NCBI GenBank assembly: GCA_900128395.1
Contig: LT649547.1
Location: 1 to 20,893, forward strand
DNA from: Stramenopiles sp. TOSAG23-2
Lineage: Eukaryota; Sar
Length of the DNA stretch: 20,893 bases
Direction: 5' to 3'
This document shows, one piece after another, positions 7,743 to 15,972 of the stretch; within the stretch, counting starts at the first letter, position 1, and the number at the start of each line of letters is the position of its first letter. The notes beneath the pieces were generated by a model that saw nothing but the letters and a program-made list of their open reading frames with translations, was not told where the DNA came from and made no database searches. The translations under genes and the position numbers were made by a program.

Positions 7743-10274
7743 AACTTCATCGTCAAGTTGATAATCAAGAAGAAAAAAATAAATTATTATCCAACAATAC
7801 AATAGCAAATAATCATGAATGTAAAGCACCAAATTGTACTCGTCGCTTTTTGCCAAATAATTATGGATATTGCGAGATTCATCGAGAATATGTAAGTCGA
7901 AGACAAAAAAAATATAATATTGCCAATCGTTTGGGTGGAATTGTAAATACAGGACGGGATGGACATATAGAAGCAGAAACTTTAAATAGATTAAGAAAAG
8001 CAGTGCCTGCTGGAGAAATGCCAGATGAGAAATTATTAGATAAACTGGTGAAAGATCCTATAATATCACAACTGAAAGATAAAGTCCAAATTTTGAGTTA
8101 TTACAAGCGAAGAATATACAAGGAAATTAGAAGACGCATAACAGTTTCAATGAAGGAAATAATAAAACACGATATTGATGATAATGATTATATTAATGAA
8201 GAAATTAAAAAATTAATGAAAGATCCATTGCTTAGTAAACATTGTACAGAGAAATATATACGTAATTACTTCATTCAAAATACTAAAGGCAGTAATCGTA
8301 ATAGAGGTAAATACAATCCATTGCCGTATGAGCAACATTTAATTCAAGTACAGCATTTATTATCATTGTGTATGAATGGACATGACGTTGATGGTGCATC
8401 AAATTGTACAAGTACATATTTAAAAATGTTATCATCAGATCTTATTACAAAACGGAACAAAACAATATTGCCGTATAATGTTGTTAAAGCTGCATATGAA
8501 ATAGCGTATCATAAGCAAGATAGCAATCTTATAGTACAATTTTTAAGAACGGTTTTAGAAAATGGAAATAGTTCAACTTGTTTTTATTATGCTAATATAC
8601 AAATTGAATTGTTGAAATTTTTACTATCATATAATTTGAATCAAGCGGTAAGCACTGTAAGTTACCATATATTAAATACTATAATTATAAATATACTATA
8701 GTATTATAGATGTAATATCACAATCAGCTAACAACATATATATATATATATTGTAAACCAACACGTACACACATACAAAGGCTCGTGATTTTTTTGTTAA
8801 TACAGATGATTTAAAAGTTAAGAAAGCTTGTATAAATATATTGTTAATTAAATTAGAAAGAGATGATAACAAAGTTATTAATGATGAGCTAATAAATGAA
8901 ATTCGTACATATATTGATAGGACATTAAGAATGCATCCATCAGATGCAGATATATTTAGTAAATTAACCATTTCAAAATTAAAGGTAAAAAATAGCGAAT
9001 TGGAAATGTAGATGCAGATATATTTAGTAAATTAACCATTTCAAAATTAAAGGTAAAAAATAGCGAATTGGAAATGTATGCAAGTAAATATTTAAAAAGT
9101 GCCAAAAAGATGGACAAATTACCTATTAGTGGTATTAAAGTGTCTTTGTATATATTGATGAATGGATTAAACAAGATGCACAGCAAAACAAATAATGGCC
9201 CTGGGAAAAACGACCGTCGTTCTGCACCGGAAATACCAAATGAAAAGGCTCTCCTTGATGGAACGGAAAGACGGACTACTTTGATGATTCGTAATATCCC
9301 AAACAAATATACGCAATCCATGCTTTTGGAGGAATTAAACGAAGTTTTACATCGTAAATTTGATTTTGTTTATTTGCCTATTGATTTTAGAAGGGAAACA
9401 AATATGGGTTACGCATTTATTAATATGATTGATCCAGTTGCAACTGTTATTTTAGTGAAGCAGTTTCATGGTAAAGGTTGGCGTTCTAGTAAAAGTGAAA
9501 AGATTTGTCAAATTTCTTACGCACGCATACAGGGTAAACATGCATTAGTAGAACAATTTCGCAATTCCACTGTTATGTCCAAGAAAAAACAGTATCATCC
9601 TATTATTTTTCATAGCTCCGGTCATTCTATCGGTATGCCAGAGCTATTTCCTGGCGATACAACTAATACGTTTCTGGTAAAATTGCAAAATTTTTATGAA
9701 AATATATCAAAAGGAAAAGATGTAAATTTTTATTTAAATCCTAGAAACAGACGATACAACTAATACGTTTCTGGTAAAATTGCAAAATTTTTATGAAAAT
9801 ATATCAAAAGGAAAAGATGTAAATTTTTATTTAAATCCTAGAAACAGACAAAGTAAAGAAAAAATCGTTATGTGGGACAAAAAAATAGATAAAATTATGA
9901 AATGCAGTAAACATATTGCAAAAAGAGACCCGACAAATCTATATGCTTTGGGTTTATTAGAGCAACATTATAACTGGTCATGTTCTATCAATACAAATGA
10001 ATTTATGAAAAGCATGAGAAATCAAGTTAGCGCATGTAAATTGATTGAAACAAAGGAATGGCTCAAATATTGCGTAAATGCGATTGAATATGGATCTGAA
10101 ACATCAAACCAAATTCACCACTTTCAGCGATTTTTAAAATATGCACAAAAAGTTAAAGAAGACGATCTAGAATGGTTTGATAATTTTGCTGAATCGAAAC
10201 TTTGGTGGAAAGATGTTTACTCCCACCATACATATTTTCGCGAAGTAGAAAAATTGTTGTTTACAGGAAGGTAA
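7661..10274 (+). CDS. Mei2-like RNA-binding protein with two zinc modules; frame interrupted by two duplications
   Basis: Exon 1 is 7661-8647. A GT-AG intron (8648-8780) joins GCG to GCT in phase 0, and coding resumes at 8781. At the N-terminus are two modules with identical spacing, C-x4-C-x11-C-x2-H, both with PNNYGYC; these resemble small zinc modules seen repeated in some protist proteins. A helical middle region has no clear family. Downstream (from about 9268) is a C-terminal Mei2-type RRM: RTTLMIRNIPNKYT, YLPIDFR, GYAFINM and SYARIQGKHALVEQF, close to the plant and fission-yeast family. That family binds RNA and acts in meiosis or differentiation. A further 160-residue helical tail ends at 10274. 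The frame breaks at 9007 (TAG) and 9761 (TAA), inside tandem duplications of 68 and 97 bp. Removing one unit of each restores one continuous frame. Identity is sure; whether the gene is intact depends on those duplications. Confidence 0.85.
8648..8780 (+). other. Spliceosomal intron, 133 nt
   Basis: It begins GTAAGC and ends ACAAAG. A CTAAC branch-point-like motif sits at 8728-8732. Splicing joins the NQA codons to an ARDFF reading frame in phase 0; without splicing the frame stops at 8699. It contains (TA)n. It is the clearest intron in the window and gives the local splice consensus. Confidence 0.85.
8942..9077. repeat. Tandem duplication, unit 68 bp, inside the Mei2-like gene
   Basis: Copies 8942-9009 and 9010-9077 are identical. 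The unit length breaks the frame. Each copy contains AAAG|GTAAAA, so cutting at the GT of copy 1 (from 8988) and the AG of copy 2 (to 9055) would remove exactly one 68-base unit and restore the frame. This is the only duplication here with such an AG|GT. Confidence 0.95.
9655..9848. repeat. Tandem duplication, unit 97 bp, inside the Mei2-like gene
   Basis: Copies 9655-9751 and 9752-9848 are identical. The duplication introduces a TAA shortly after the junction. No AG|GT occurs in the unit, and the GT-AG pairs I tried do not give the needed length modulo 3. Exact removal of one unit restores the frame. Confidence 0.95.
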
Positions 10275-10457
10275 AGGGATGTAAAAATATATATATATAT
10301 AACATATATAATACATATATATATATATATATATTATTTACTCCCACCATACATATTTTCGCGAAGTAGAAAAATTGTTGTTTACAGGAAGGTAAAGGGA
10401 TGTAAAAATATATATATATATAACATATATCATACATATATATATATATATATTATT
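10216..10457. repeat. Tandem duplication, unit about 121 bp, over the Mei2-like gene stop
   Basis: The copies start at 10216 and 10337. Both carry the last 17 or so codons, the TAA and a (TA)n tail. They differ at one base (ATAATAC in copy 1, ATCATAC in copy 2) and in TA tract length. The second copy is untranslated. Confidence 0.9.
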
Positions 10458-10652
10458 ATTTTGGAGAGTGTACGTTGGAATTATTAAAACATATCATATG
10501 ATTATATGGAGAGAGGTAAAAATTAAAAAAATATTTAAAATTAAATGCCTGTGTAAAAAATTATATATATATATAATATATTATATTAATGTATATATAT
10601 AATAATTTACGCATAATTACGATTCGTACTCTACATTATGATGTGTAATTTC
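10458..10652. other. Intergenic between convergent genes
   Basis: A/T-rich with palindromic TA tracts (10561-10608) and a TACG-type motif like that downstream of the dehydrogenase gene. No gene seen. Confidence 0.5.
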
Positions 10653-10934
10653 ACTTCTTAACAAATACATGCCGCCAAACAATTCCATCTGAAGATAAAT
10701 AACGTTCCGGATCCATTTGATTAATCTCTCTTCCTGGTGGAATACCTAAAAAATGCTTTTCATTATTATTACCAATAGGAACTTCAATACGTTACTTCTT
10801 AACAAATACATGCCGCCAAACAATTCCATCTGAAGATAAATAACGTTCCGGATCCATTTGATTAATCTCTCTTCCTGGTGGAATACCTAAAAAATGCTTT
10901 TCATTATTATTACCAATAGGAACTTCAATACGTT
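10653..10934. repeat. Tandem duplication, unit 141 bp, over the methyltransferase stop
   Basis: Copies 10653-10793 and 10794-10934 appear identical and hold the last 46 or so codons of the minus-strand gene. The junction itself creates a TAA directly after the final two Lys codons, while the outer copy ends in TGA at the same place, so the protein is the same either way. Confidence 0.95.
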
Positions 10935-11844
10935 TTACATCATTTTCAACAACAATTTTCGTAAAGGAAGGATAATATTGTAGGCCATCTTCTTCATCTT
11001 CATCTCTTACCATGTTCTTATCGTTATTGTGATCATCCTGATACCATGATGGTTTCCAATTTAAAATATTTTCCGGTTCAATCGATTTGAAATTTTCTAT
11101 ACCAATTGGACTAAAAAATATTTTATGCATATGATCGAATGTCATTTCATTATCACTTTGTATATAAACAATTGTATCTTTTTCAACCCCATCACTTAAA
11201 TAGTTAAGAACCGTTTCATTTATCATACGGCGTTTAATTTGTCGACGTTTAAAGCATGGATCTGGATTTAAAATAGAGATGGATTGAATGCTTCCATTTC
11301 TTTTTGGAAATTCTTGTAAAAATTCTTTAAAAGATCCTTTTTTTGAGATAATATTTGCATGTATAAAGTGCAGATTATGTTGATAGTTGATTAATAACTT
11401 TTCTCGTTTTTTAAAACATTTCTCAATTTGTCTTTTTTGGATTTCAAGACCAATAAAATTCGTATTTGGAAACATTTTAGCCAATCCAAACAGATACACG
11501 CCATTATGAGACCCAACATCAATATGAAAAGCTTTGTCCATACGATTATGATTTTCAAAATAATCTAATTCCTTATTTACATCTATTTCTAAATTGAAAT
11601 TTGTTTTACTTAATGGATTTACATGTTGTCTTGTTTTTACATATTGTCTAATATATTGTTTTACATGATTAGTTCGTTGTCGATTCAAAACAATTCGAGT
11701 GATGGGGGAGACGATGTTGAAATTTGTTTTACTTAATGGATTTACATGTTGTCTTGTTTTTACATATTGTCTAATATATTGTTTTACATGATTAGTTCGT
11801 TGTCGATTCAAAACAATTCGAGTGATGGGGGAGACGATGACCAT
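10792..11844 (-). CDS. TrmB-like tRNA (guanine-N7-)-methyltransferase with duplicated presequence
   Basis: A 350-residue protein whose core looks like the TrmB/Trm8 family, which methylates G46 of tRNA using S-adenosylmethionine. Visible are the AdoMet loop (HIDVGSHNG, about 106-114), an acidic strand end (FIGLEIQKRQIEK), and an LNPDPCFKRRQIKRR segment matching the family's FPDPW-KKRH-KRR block. A SDNEM stretch lies where TD is usual. Several signature residues differ: N for F and C for W in the PDPW block, and no H in the RH position. The first 84 residues are two copies of a 41-residue Arg/Lys-rich segment without acidic residues, which looks like a mitochondrial targeting sequence, doubled in frame by a 123-bp duplication. 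A further C-terminal extension (about 265-350) is not family-typical. It could be an organelle-targeted, divergent paralogue. Confidence 0.75.
   Translation of the reverse strand: MVIVSPITRIVLNRQRTNHVKQYIRQYVKTRQHVNPLSKTNFNIVSPITRIVLNRQRTNHVKQYIRQYVKTRQHVNPLSKTNFNLEIDVNKELDYFENHNRMDKAFHIDVGSHNGVYLFGLAKMFPNTNFIGLEIQKRQIEKCFKKREKLLINYQHNLHFIHANIISKKGSFKEFLQEFPKRNGSIQSISILNPDPCFKRRQIKRRMINETVLNYLSDGVEKDTIVYIQSDNEMTFDHMHKIFFSPIGIENFKSIEPENILNWKPSWYQDDHNNDKNMVRDEDEEDGLQYYPSFTKIVVENDVKRIEVPIGNNNEKHFLGIPPGREINQMDPERYLSSDGIVWRHVFVKK
11594..11838. repeat. Tandem duplication, unit 123 bp, in frame, over the methyltransferase start
   Basis: Copies 11594-11716 and 11717-11838 are identical. 123 is a multiple of three, so the reading frame stays open and the protein gains a second 41-residue basic N-terminal segment. 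Confidence 0.95.
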
Positions 11845-11899
11845 AATGAATGATACATTTAGATGTTGTTGTTATTTGGTTGAGCTGGCGGTCTATGTG

Positions 11900-11925
11900 T
11901 AGCGAATGAGATGCGGCATTCGCTA
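11900..11925. promoter_or_regulatory. Perfect 9-bp stem-loop upstream of the methyltransferase start
   Basis: TAGCGAATG (11900-11908) pairs with CATTCGCTA (11917-11925) over the loop AGATGCGG. It lies 56 bases before the ATG on the minus strand, so it may be in the 5' untranslated region or promoter. Its GC content stands out from the flanks. Role unknown. Confidence 0.4.
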
Positions 11926-12047
11926 TATATATTTTTAATTTATTGTTTATTAAAATTTGTGCATTTTATTTTTTGAGATGATGATGGCACGATGCACCGA
12001 TGGAAAAAAAAAAATCTTTTATTAAGGCGATTTTGAAATCTGTAAAT

Positions 12048-12079
12048 TCCTTAAATGAAATATAGAACTTATTTAAGGA
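12048..12079. other. Stem-loop just past the stop of the island ORF
   Basis: TCCTTAAAT (12048-12056) pairs with ATTTAAGGA (12071-12079) over 14 bases, about 18 bases downstream of the minus-strand stop. It could mark a 3' end or the edge of the compositional island. Confidence 0.35.
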
Positions 12080-12096
12080 GGATATGTACTGAAAAT

Positions 12097-12735
12097 CTAA
12101 TCACGTCTCGACAAAACCGTATAAATTATTTCCATGATACCTTCCTGCTTGCTGGCAATATTTTCGAGAACAGAATGGATATATCTGGAAGTGGATATTT
12201 GTTGAAATTGCTGAGTCTGCATCTGTGCTAATTGTTGCAACATTTTGCCAACCCCTCCCCTAGACCTAGCTGAAGGCACAATTTCCGAATCTACCCGTGA
12301 GCTTCTGCCCCAAGGACTAAGTTGAGGTGAGCGAGATCCCACTGATCCACTAGATCGGCTAAAAAAGGATCCCGCCTCTAATTCATTTCCCCGACGATTC
12401 AGGAAGGAACCAACCTCAGATTCGCCATACCTAGAACTTCCACTAGATGTGCTACTACTGTTGTTCATCCTCAAGTTCTCTGCATGTTTGGCTTGCATAC
12501 TTGCCGGTCCTAAAAACGTTCCCAATTGCTCCCTGACTCTGCTTAATTTTAATTGTTTTAAGTGTGCTAAATGTGTCAGCTCTTGTTCATGTTGCATGGT
12601 TTTTGCTTTCATTTTTGATTGCAAACTGGCAATGCATTGAATATGCTTGGTATTGGTACTGATCTTTTTCTTGCAGAAGCCAAAATCTGTTGCAGCAATG
12701 GTATATGTGGAGGCAACTGCCCAGAAGTGGTACAA
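12097..12735 (-). CDS. Unknown Gln/Ser-rich helical protein in a compositional island
   Basis: A 212-codon frame. The N-terminal third has a Lys/Gln/His-rich helix (about 42-75), the middle is a Ser/Gly/Arg-rich linker with repeated GSF and GSR units (about 92-155), and the C-terminus is an amphipathic helix (about 160-210: MLQQLAQMQTQQFQQI.., SVLENIASKQEGIMEIIYTVL). The layout resembles accessory proteins encoded beside DNA transposases, or a coiled-coil scaffold, but I do not recognise a family. Codon use is much less A/T-biased than in the neighbouring genes. An overlapping minus-strand frame (12609-12890) in another phase also looks protein-like near its start, so the true 5' end may involve an intron or frameshift. 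Confidence 0.45.
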   Translation of the reverse strand: MYHFWAVASTYTIAATDFGFCKKKISTNTKHIQCIASLQSKMKAKTMQHEQELTHLAHLKQLKLSRVREQLGTFLGPASMQAKHAENLRMNNSSSTSSGSSRYGESEVGSFLNRRGNELEAGSFFSRSSGSVGSRSPQLSPWGRSSRVDSEIVPSARSRGGVGKMLQQLAQMQTQQFQQISTSRYIHSVLENIASKQEGIMEIIYTVLSRRD

Positions 12736-13366
12736 TAATGTTGTTCATGGTTATATTGCAACTGGAGGAAGGTTAATCCATGAAGGAAATTAATATTATT
12801 GGAGAAGACGGTACGAATTTCTGTACAAATGTTACAATTCAGAAATAATGCAAAATTCAAGAAATTATATGAAGCCATTATGTACATCAACAGAGATTTT
12901 CAGTGAAAAGTGGCTCAGGCAAGAAAAGCTCAGGTTACAGCGATGGTGCAGGCACAGGCTCAGGCAAAAGCTCAGGCAGCTCAGGCTCAGGAAAGAAAAG
13001 TGGCTCAGGCTCAGGCAAAAGCTCAGGAGGCTCAGGCAAAAGCTCAGGCAGCTCTCAGGCTCAGGAAAGAAAAGTGGCCCAGGCAAGAAAAGCTCAGCGG
13101 AAAAAAAAAGGAAATCGTCGACTACAACTACATTGATGAGGTATCAGCACGTTTTTTGCATTGGTACCTCTTCTTGTACATTAAACCAAAACATGTAATT
13201 GGCATGTTGTGGGCCAAATGTAATGGGGCATTTGCTTGGTTCTATATCTGACATGATGCTATTTCGATGGTATAACAAATCCAAATTTTCATGTTACTCA
13301 TTAGGGTTTACAGTTGGTACACATTTTTATTATTATTCCGACTATATTCTTCAATACACTTTAACT
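12736..13366. repeat. GC-rich CTCAGG/GGCTCA repeat block with flanking sequence
   Basis: From about 12910 to 13098 the plus strand is built of CTCAGG, GCAAAAG and GAAAGAAAAG units. Three frames are partly open: one reads Ser-Gly-Lys repeats (12903-13136), one Ala-Gln-Lys repeats (12910-13251) and one Arg-Leu-Arg-Gln repeats (12848-13198). Open frames in all phases are what a simple repeat gives, so none is called as a gene. The Ala/Gln frame continues into a mixed, less repetitive sequence to 13251 and would be the best candidate if one is expressed. The rest of the stretch shows nothing clear. Confidence 0.6.
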
Positions 13367-13683
13367 TACAGATGTTTGCACCGAACGTGGGACAGGCCTC
13401 ACGCGCCGGGCGCACAGAAAAAAAAAAAAAAGATTACACTACACCACTCGATCTTTTAGACAATAGCATGAAATAGCATTAAGAAGCGTAATTTTGCTAA
13501 AAAATAATACCTTATACTTTACTTGATGTGTTCTATCTGGTTTTGTTGTTGGTTAGATCATCAAAATTGCTTTCTTAATGCTATTTAATGCTATTGTGTA
13601 AAGATCGAGTCGTGTAGTGTAATTTTTTTTTTTTTTGAACACGGCGCGCGAGGCCTGTCCCACGTTCGGTGCAAACATCTGTA
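13367..13683. mobile_element. 317-bp foldback (MITE-like) element with long terminal inverted repeats
   Basis: Arms of about 125-130 bases (13367 to about 13500, and about 13556 to 13683) are imperfect inverted repeats, and nearly all outer 35 bases match. The outermost TACAGATGTTTGC matches exactly, and the arms include ACGTGGGACAGGCCTC and an A13/T14 block. The loop is about 55 bases and has no open frame. The structure fits a non-autonomous DNA transposon of foldback type. Target-site duplications are not obvious. It adjoins the GC-rich block and ORF at 12097, so it may be one end of a larger decayed element. Confidence 0.75.
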
Positions 13684-13859
13684 CTTGTACAGTTACCCTG
13701 GTTGCCCTGATGGCCTATTATTTATAAATATAAAATTCATATATATATATATCGATATATATGGTATTGATTGAAAATAAAGAGATATATGTATATTTTC
13801 TAAAGAAAAAGAAAGACAGATGTCATTCTCAGTTGGCAAACAACGTAATAATAATAATT
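13684..13859. other. AT-rich leader of the glycosyltransferase gene
   Basis: Contains (TA)n at 13740-13760. The downstream frame is open from an ATG at 13761, but the 33 extra codons it would add are low in complexity, so this is taken as untranslated leader. Confidence 0.4.
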
Positions 13860-15194
13860 ATGAAAATAACCAAAAAAAAAAAGTATAAACATGAAAGAAA
13901 CAAATTTAAAAATAGAAATAACATGATTTTGCCAAATTGCATTAAAATTATCGTTTTCACCGTCTTTATTATTACAATAACTTTTTCCTCATGTATTACT
14001 ATATTATATTTCCAAAAATCACAACAATTTTCCATCATGAACCAAAGGTATATCAATACACGTTTTAATTTAGATCGAATGAAAGAAATAGAAGAGGAAA
14101 GAGCTGTCAAAATGTATAACCAAAATAATGTTACCTATAGTAATAATAATAATAAACAAAATGTACCATCCTCACATCAACAGATTAAAAATAAGAAGAA
14201 TAATGATGATGATGATGAAGAAAAAATACCAGATGTACTAATTTTAACAATATTAAAAGATAGTGAATCATTTGGTCATAGAAGAAAAATAAATAGTTAT
14301 ATAAAAATGATACAAAGGCTTTCACATAAGTACGATCCAAAATTAATATCAATTGGTATGTTAGTAAGTGATAAAAGCACATATGAAGATATTGAAAATG
14401 CATGGAAGAAACCAAATATGCTTTCACATAAGTACGATCCAAAATTAATATCAATTGGTATGTTAGTAAGTGATAAAAGCACATATGAAGATATTGAAAA
14501 TGCATGGAAGAAACCAAATATTGCAAACTATTTTAATAAAATTAAAATTTTTCATAAAAGACTTGATGATGAAAGTATATTAGGTGGACACAATGATCGT
14601 TTACGACATGCAGCTGGAATACAAAAAAAAAGAAGATCCATTTTAGCAAGATATAGAAATTTATTATTATCATTAACATTAGGTAATATTGGTTCAACTG
14701 TAAAATATGTTCTTTGGATTGATGCTGATATGGAAATGATACCGGCAAATATTATTACAACATTTCAAAAAACAAATAAAAAGATAGTTACTTTACATAC
14801 GAAACGTAATCATGAAACATATGATTTAAATACATGGAAAGGTCCTCGAATACATCCATCAATGGGAGAATTAGAAGGTATTAAAAAAGGTCGATTATTT
14901 ATTCCAAGGCCATCAAATGGTTTGAAACATATAGATCAATTTACGAAAAACGATATAGGTTCTGATAATTTAGTTCAATTAGATTCTGTCGGTGGCACTG
15001 TTTTATGGGTAAATGCAGATGTACATCGTCAAGGAATCAATTTTCCACCATATTATGTGATTGGGACCGAATGGGATCGCCCTGGTTGGGATGGAATAGA
15101 AACTGAAGGTATATGTTACATAGCAGATCAAGTATATGGTGGGAAAAATTGTTATGGATTTCCAAATATAATTGCTGAACATCATGCGTCATAG
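13860..15194 (+). CDS. Anp1/Mnn9/Van1-type (GT62) Golgi mannosyltransferase
   Basis: A type II membrane protein: a basic N-terminus (KITKKKKYKHERNK), a membrane anchor at about 24-48, a stem with a coiled-coil and poly-Asp part, then the catalytic domain. Family blocks in order are VLILTILKDSE, LISIGMLVSDKS, a HAAGIQKKRRSILARYRN segment, VLWIDADMEMIP (the DxD-type metal/nucleotide-sugar site is DAD at about 288-290), YDLNTWKGPR, VGGTVLWVNADVHRQG and a C-terminal ETEGICYIADQ..GFPNIIAEHH block. In yeast these proteins form the mannan polymerase complexes extending N-glycans in the Golgi. Start at 13860 is chosen over 13761 because it puts the basic segment and anchor at usual distances. A 34-residue in-frame repeat (14318-14521) lies between LSHKYDP copies and is not family-typical. 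The end is duplicated downstream, with no effect on the protein. Confidence 0.88.
   Translation: MKITKKKKYKHERNKFKNRNNMILPNCIKIIVFTVFIITITFSSCITILYFQKSQQFSIMNQRYINTRFNLDRMKEIEEERAVKMYNQNNVTYSNNNNKQNVPSSHQQIKNKKNNDDDDEEKIPDVLILTILKDSESFGHRRKINSYIKMIQRLSHKYDPKLISIGMLVSDKSTYEDIENAWKKPNMLSHKYDPKLISIGMLVSDKSTYEDIENAWKKPNIANYFNKIKIFHKRLDDESILGGHNDRLRHAAGIQKKRRSILARYRNLLLSLTLGNIGSTVKYVLWIDADMEMIPANIITTFQKTNKKIVTLHTKRNHETYDLNTWKGPRIHPSMGELEGIKKGRLFIPRPSNGLKHIDQFTKNDIGSDNLVQLDSVGGTVLWVNADVHRQGINFPPYYVIGTEWDRPGWDGIETEGICYIADQVYGGKNCYGFPNIIAEHHAS
14318..14521. repeat. Tandem duplication, unit 102 bp, in frame, inside the glycosyltransferase
   Basis: Copies 14318-14419 and 14420-14521 are identical and keep the frame, adding 34 residues in the nucleotide-binding half, including a second LISIGMLVSDKS block. 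A protein with this conserved strand doubled may not fold normally. Confidence 0.95.
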
Positions 15195-15376
15195 AGAGAT
15201 AAAAGAAGGAGGGTGCATGTGTGTGTAAAATGTCTAGAGAGAGAGTTTCTGGTGTGGGTGGAGATATGGATTTCCAAATATAATTGCTGAACATCATGCG
15301 TCATAGAGAGATAAAAGAAGGAGGGTGCATGTGTGTGTAAAATGTCTAGAGAGAGAGTTTCTGGTGTGGGTGGAGA
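15153..15376. repeat. Tandem duplication, unit 112 bp, over the glycosyltransferase stop
   Basis: Copies 15153-15264 and 15265-15376 are identical. Copy 1 holds the last codons and TAG; copy 2 is downstream and untranslated. Confidence 0.95.
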
Positions 15377-15471
15377 AAAACTACGTGGTATGGTATTTGG
15401 AGATATATTGTTATTGTGCCTTTTGTGGTATATAAAATGTTCTCTTACTCATATATGTGGTATATATATTT

Positions 15472-15502
<31 letters not shown>

Positions 15503-15755
15503 ATTTTTATTTTGATAAAAAATATTTTACTCGTACAAACTTCGGTATACATAATTATTACGCGTAATACTTCGTATTATAGATATATTACGTACGTCGT
15601 ATATGATAAAAGAATTATTCTTGAGATTGAGTATTTGAGCAATATCATATTATTTTACCACGCGGGAAGTTATAATAACTTTTACGTAGATTTTAACCAT
15701 ATATCATTATATATCACTTCGTAATATGATAAGTGCATATCATTTTATATGATAT
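15377..15755. other. Intergenic between convergent genes, AT-rich
   Basis: It holds a (TA)n tract at 15479-15500, several TACG/CGTA inverted motifs (15535-15603) like those after the dehydrogenase gene, and TCTCTTACTCATATA (15431-15446), which also occurs near 3360. The shared motifs may be 3'-end signals. No gene seen. Confidence 0.45.
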
Positions 15756-15972
15756 ATACACACACTCTAAAAATCAATTTGATCTAATTTTTTCGATAAA
15801 TATGTATCTGCATCATCATATGTCGGTGGAGCATTTTCATTGGATTTGCTACTACTACTACTACATACACACACTCTAAAAATCAATTTGATCTAATTTT
15901 TTCGATAAATATGTATCTGCATCATCATATGTCGGTGGAGCATTTTCATTGGATTTGCTACTACTACTACTA
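15756..15972. repeat. Tandem duplication, unit 109 bp, over the dynein-tail gene stop
   Basis: Copies 15756-15864 and 15865-15972 appear identical apart from the edge of a CTA repeat. Both carry the final codons and stop of the minus-strand gene; only the inner copy is translated. Confidence 0.93.

Larger units (their letters stand above)
11845..12096. other. Intergenic with two clear stem-loops
   Basis: It separates the starts and ends of two minus-strand genes. Besides A/T runs it holds the stem-loops at 11900-11925 and 12048-12079, listed separately. No gene seen. Confidence 0.5.

Noticed and set aside
9655-9848. Duplication as a spliceosomal intron
   Set aside because: Lengths of the GT-AG pairs I tried (for example 68, 74, 95, 120, 126) are not congruent to the 1 modulo 3 needed to restore the frame.
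12848-13251. Three overlapping plus-strand ORFs in different frames
   Set aside because: All are open because the DNA is a simple repeat; none has a recognisable domain.
13829-14748. Minus-strand ORFs opposite the glycosyltransferase
   Set aside because: They are antisense shadows of A/T-rich coding sequence; the plus frame carries the family motifs.
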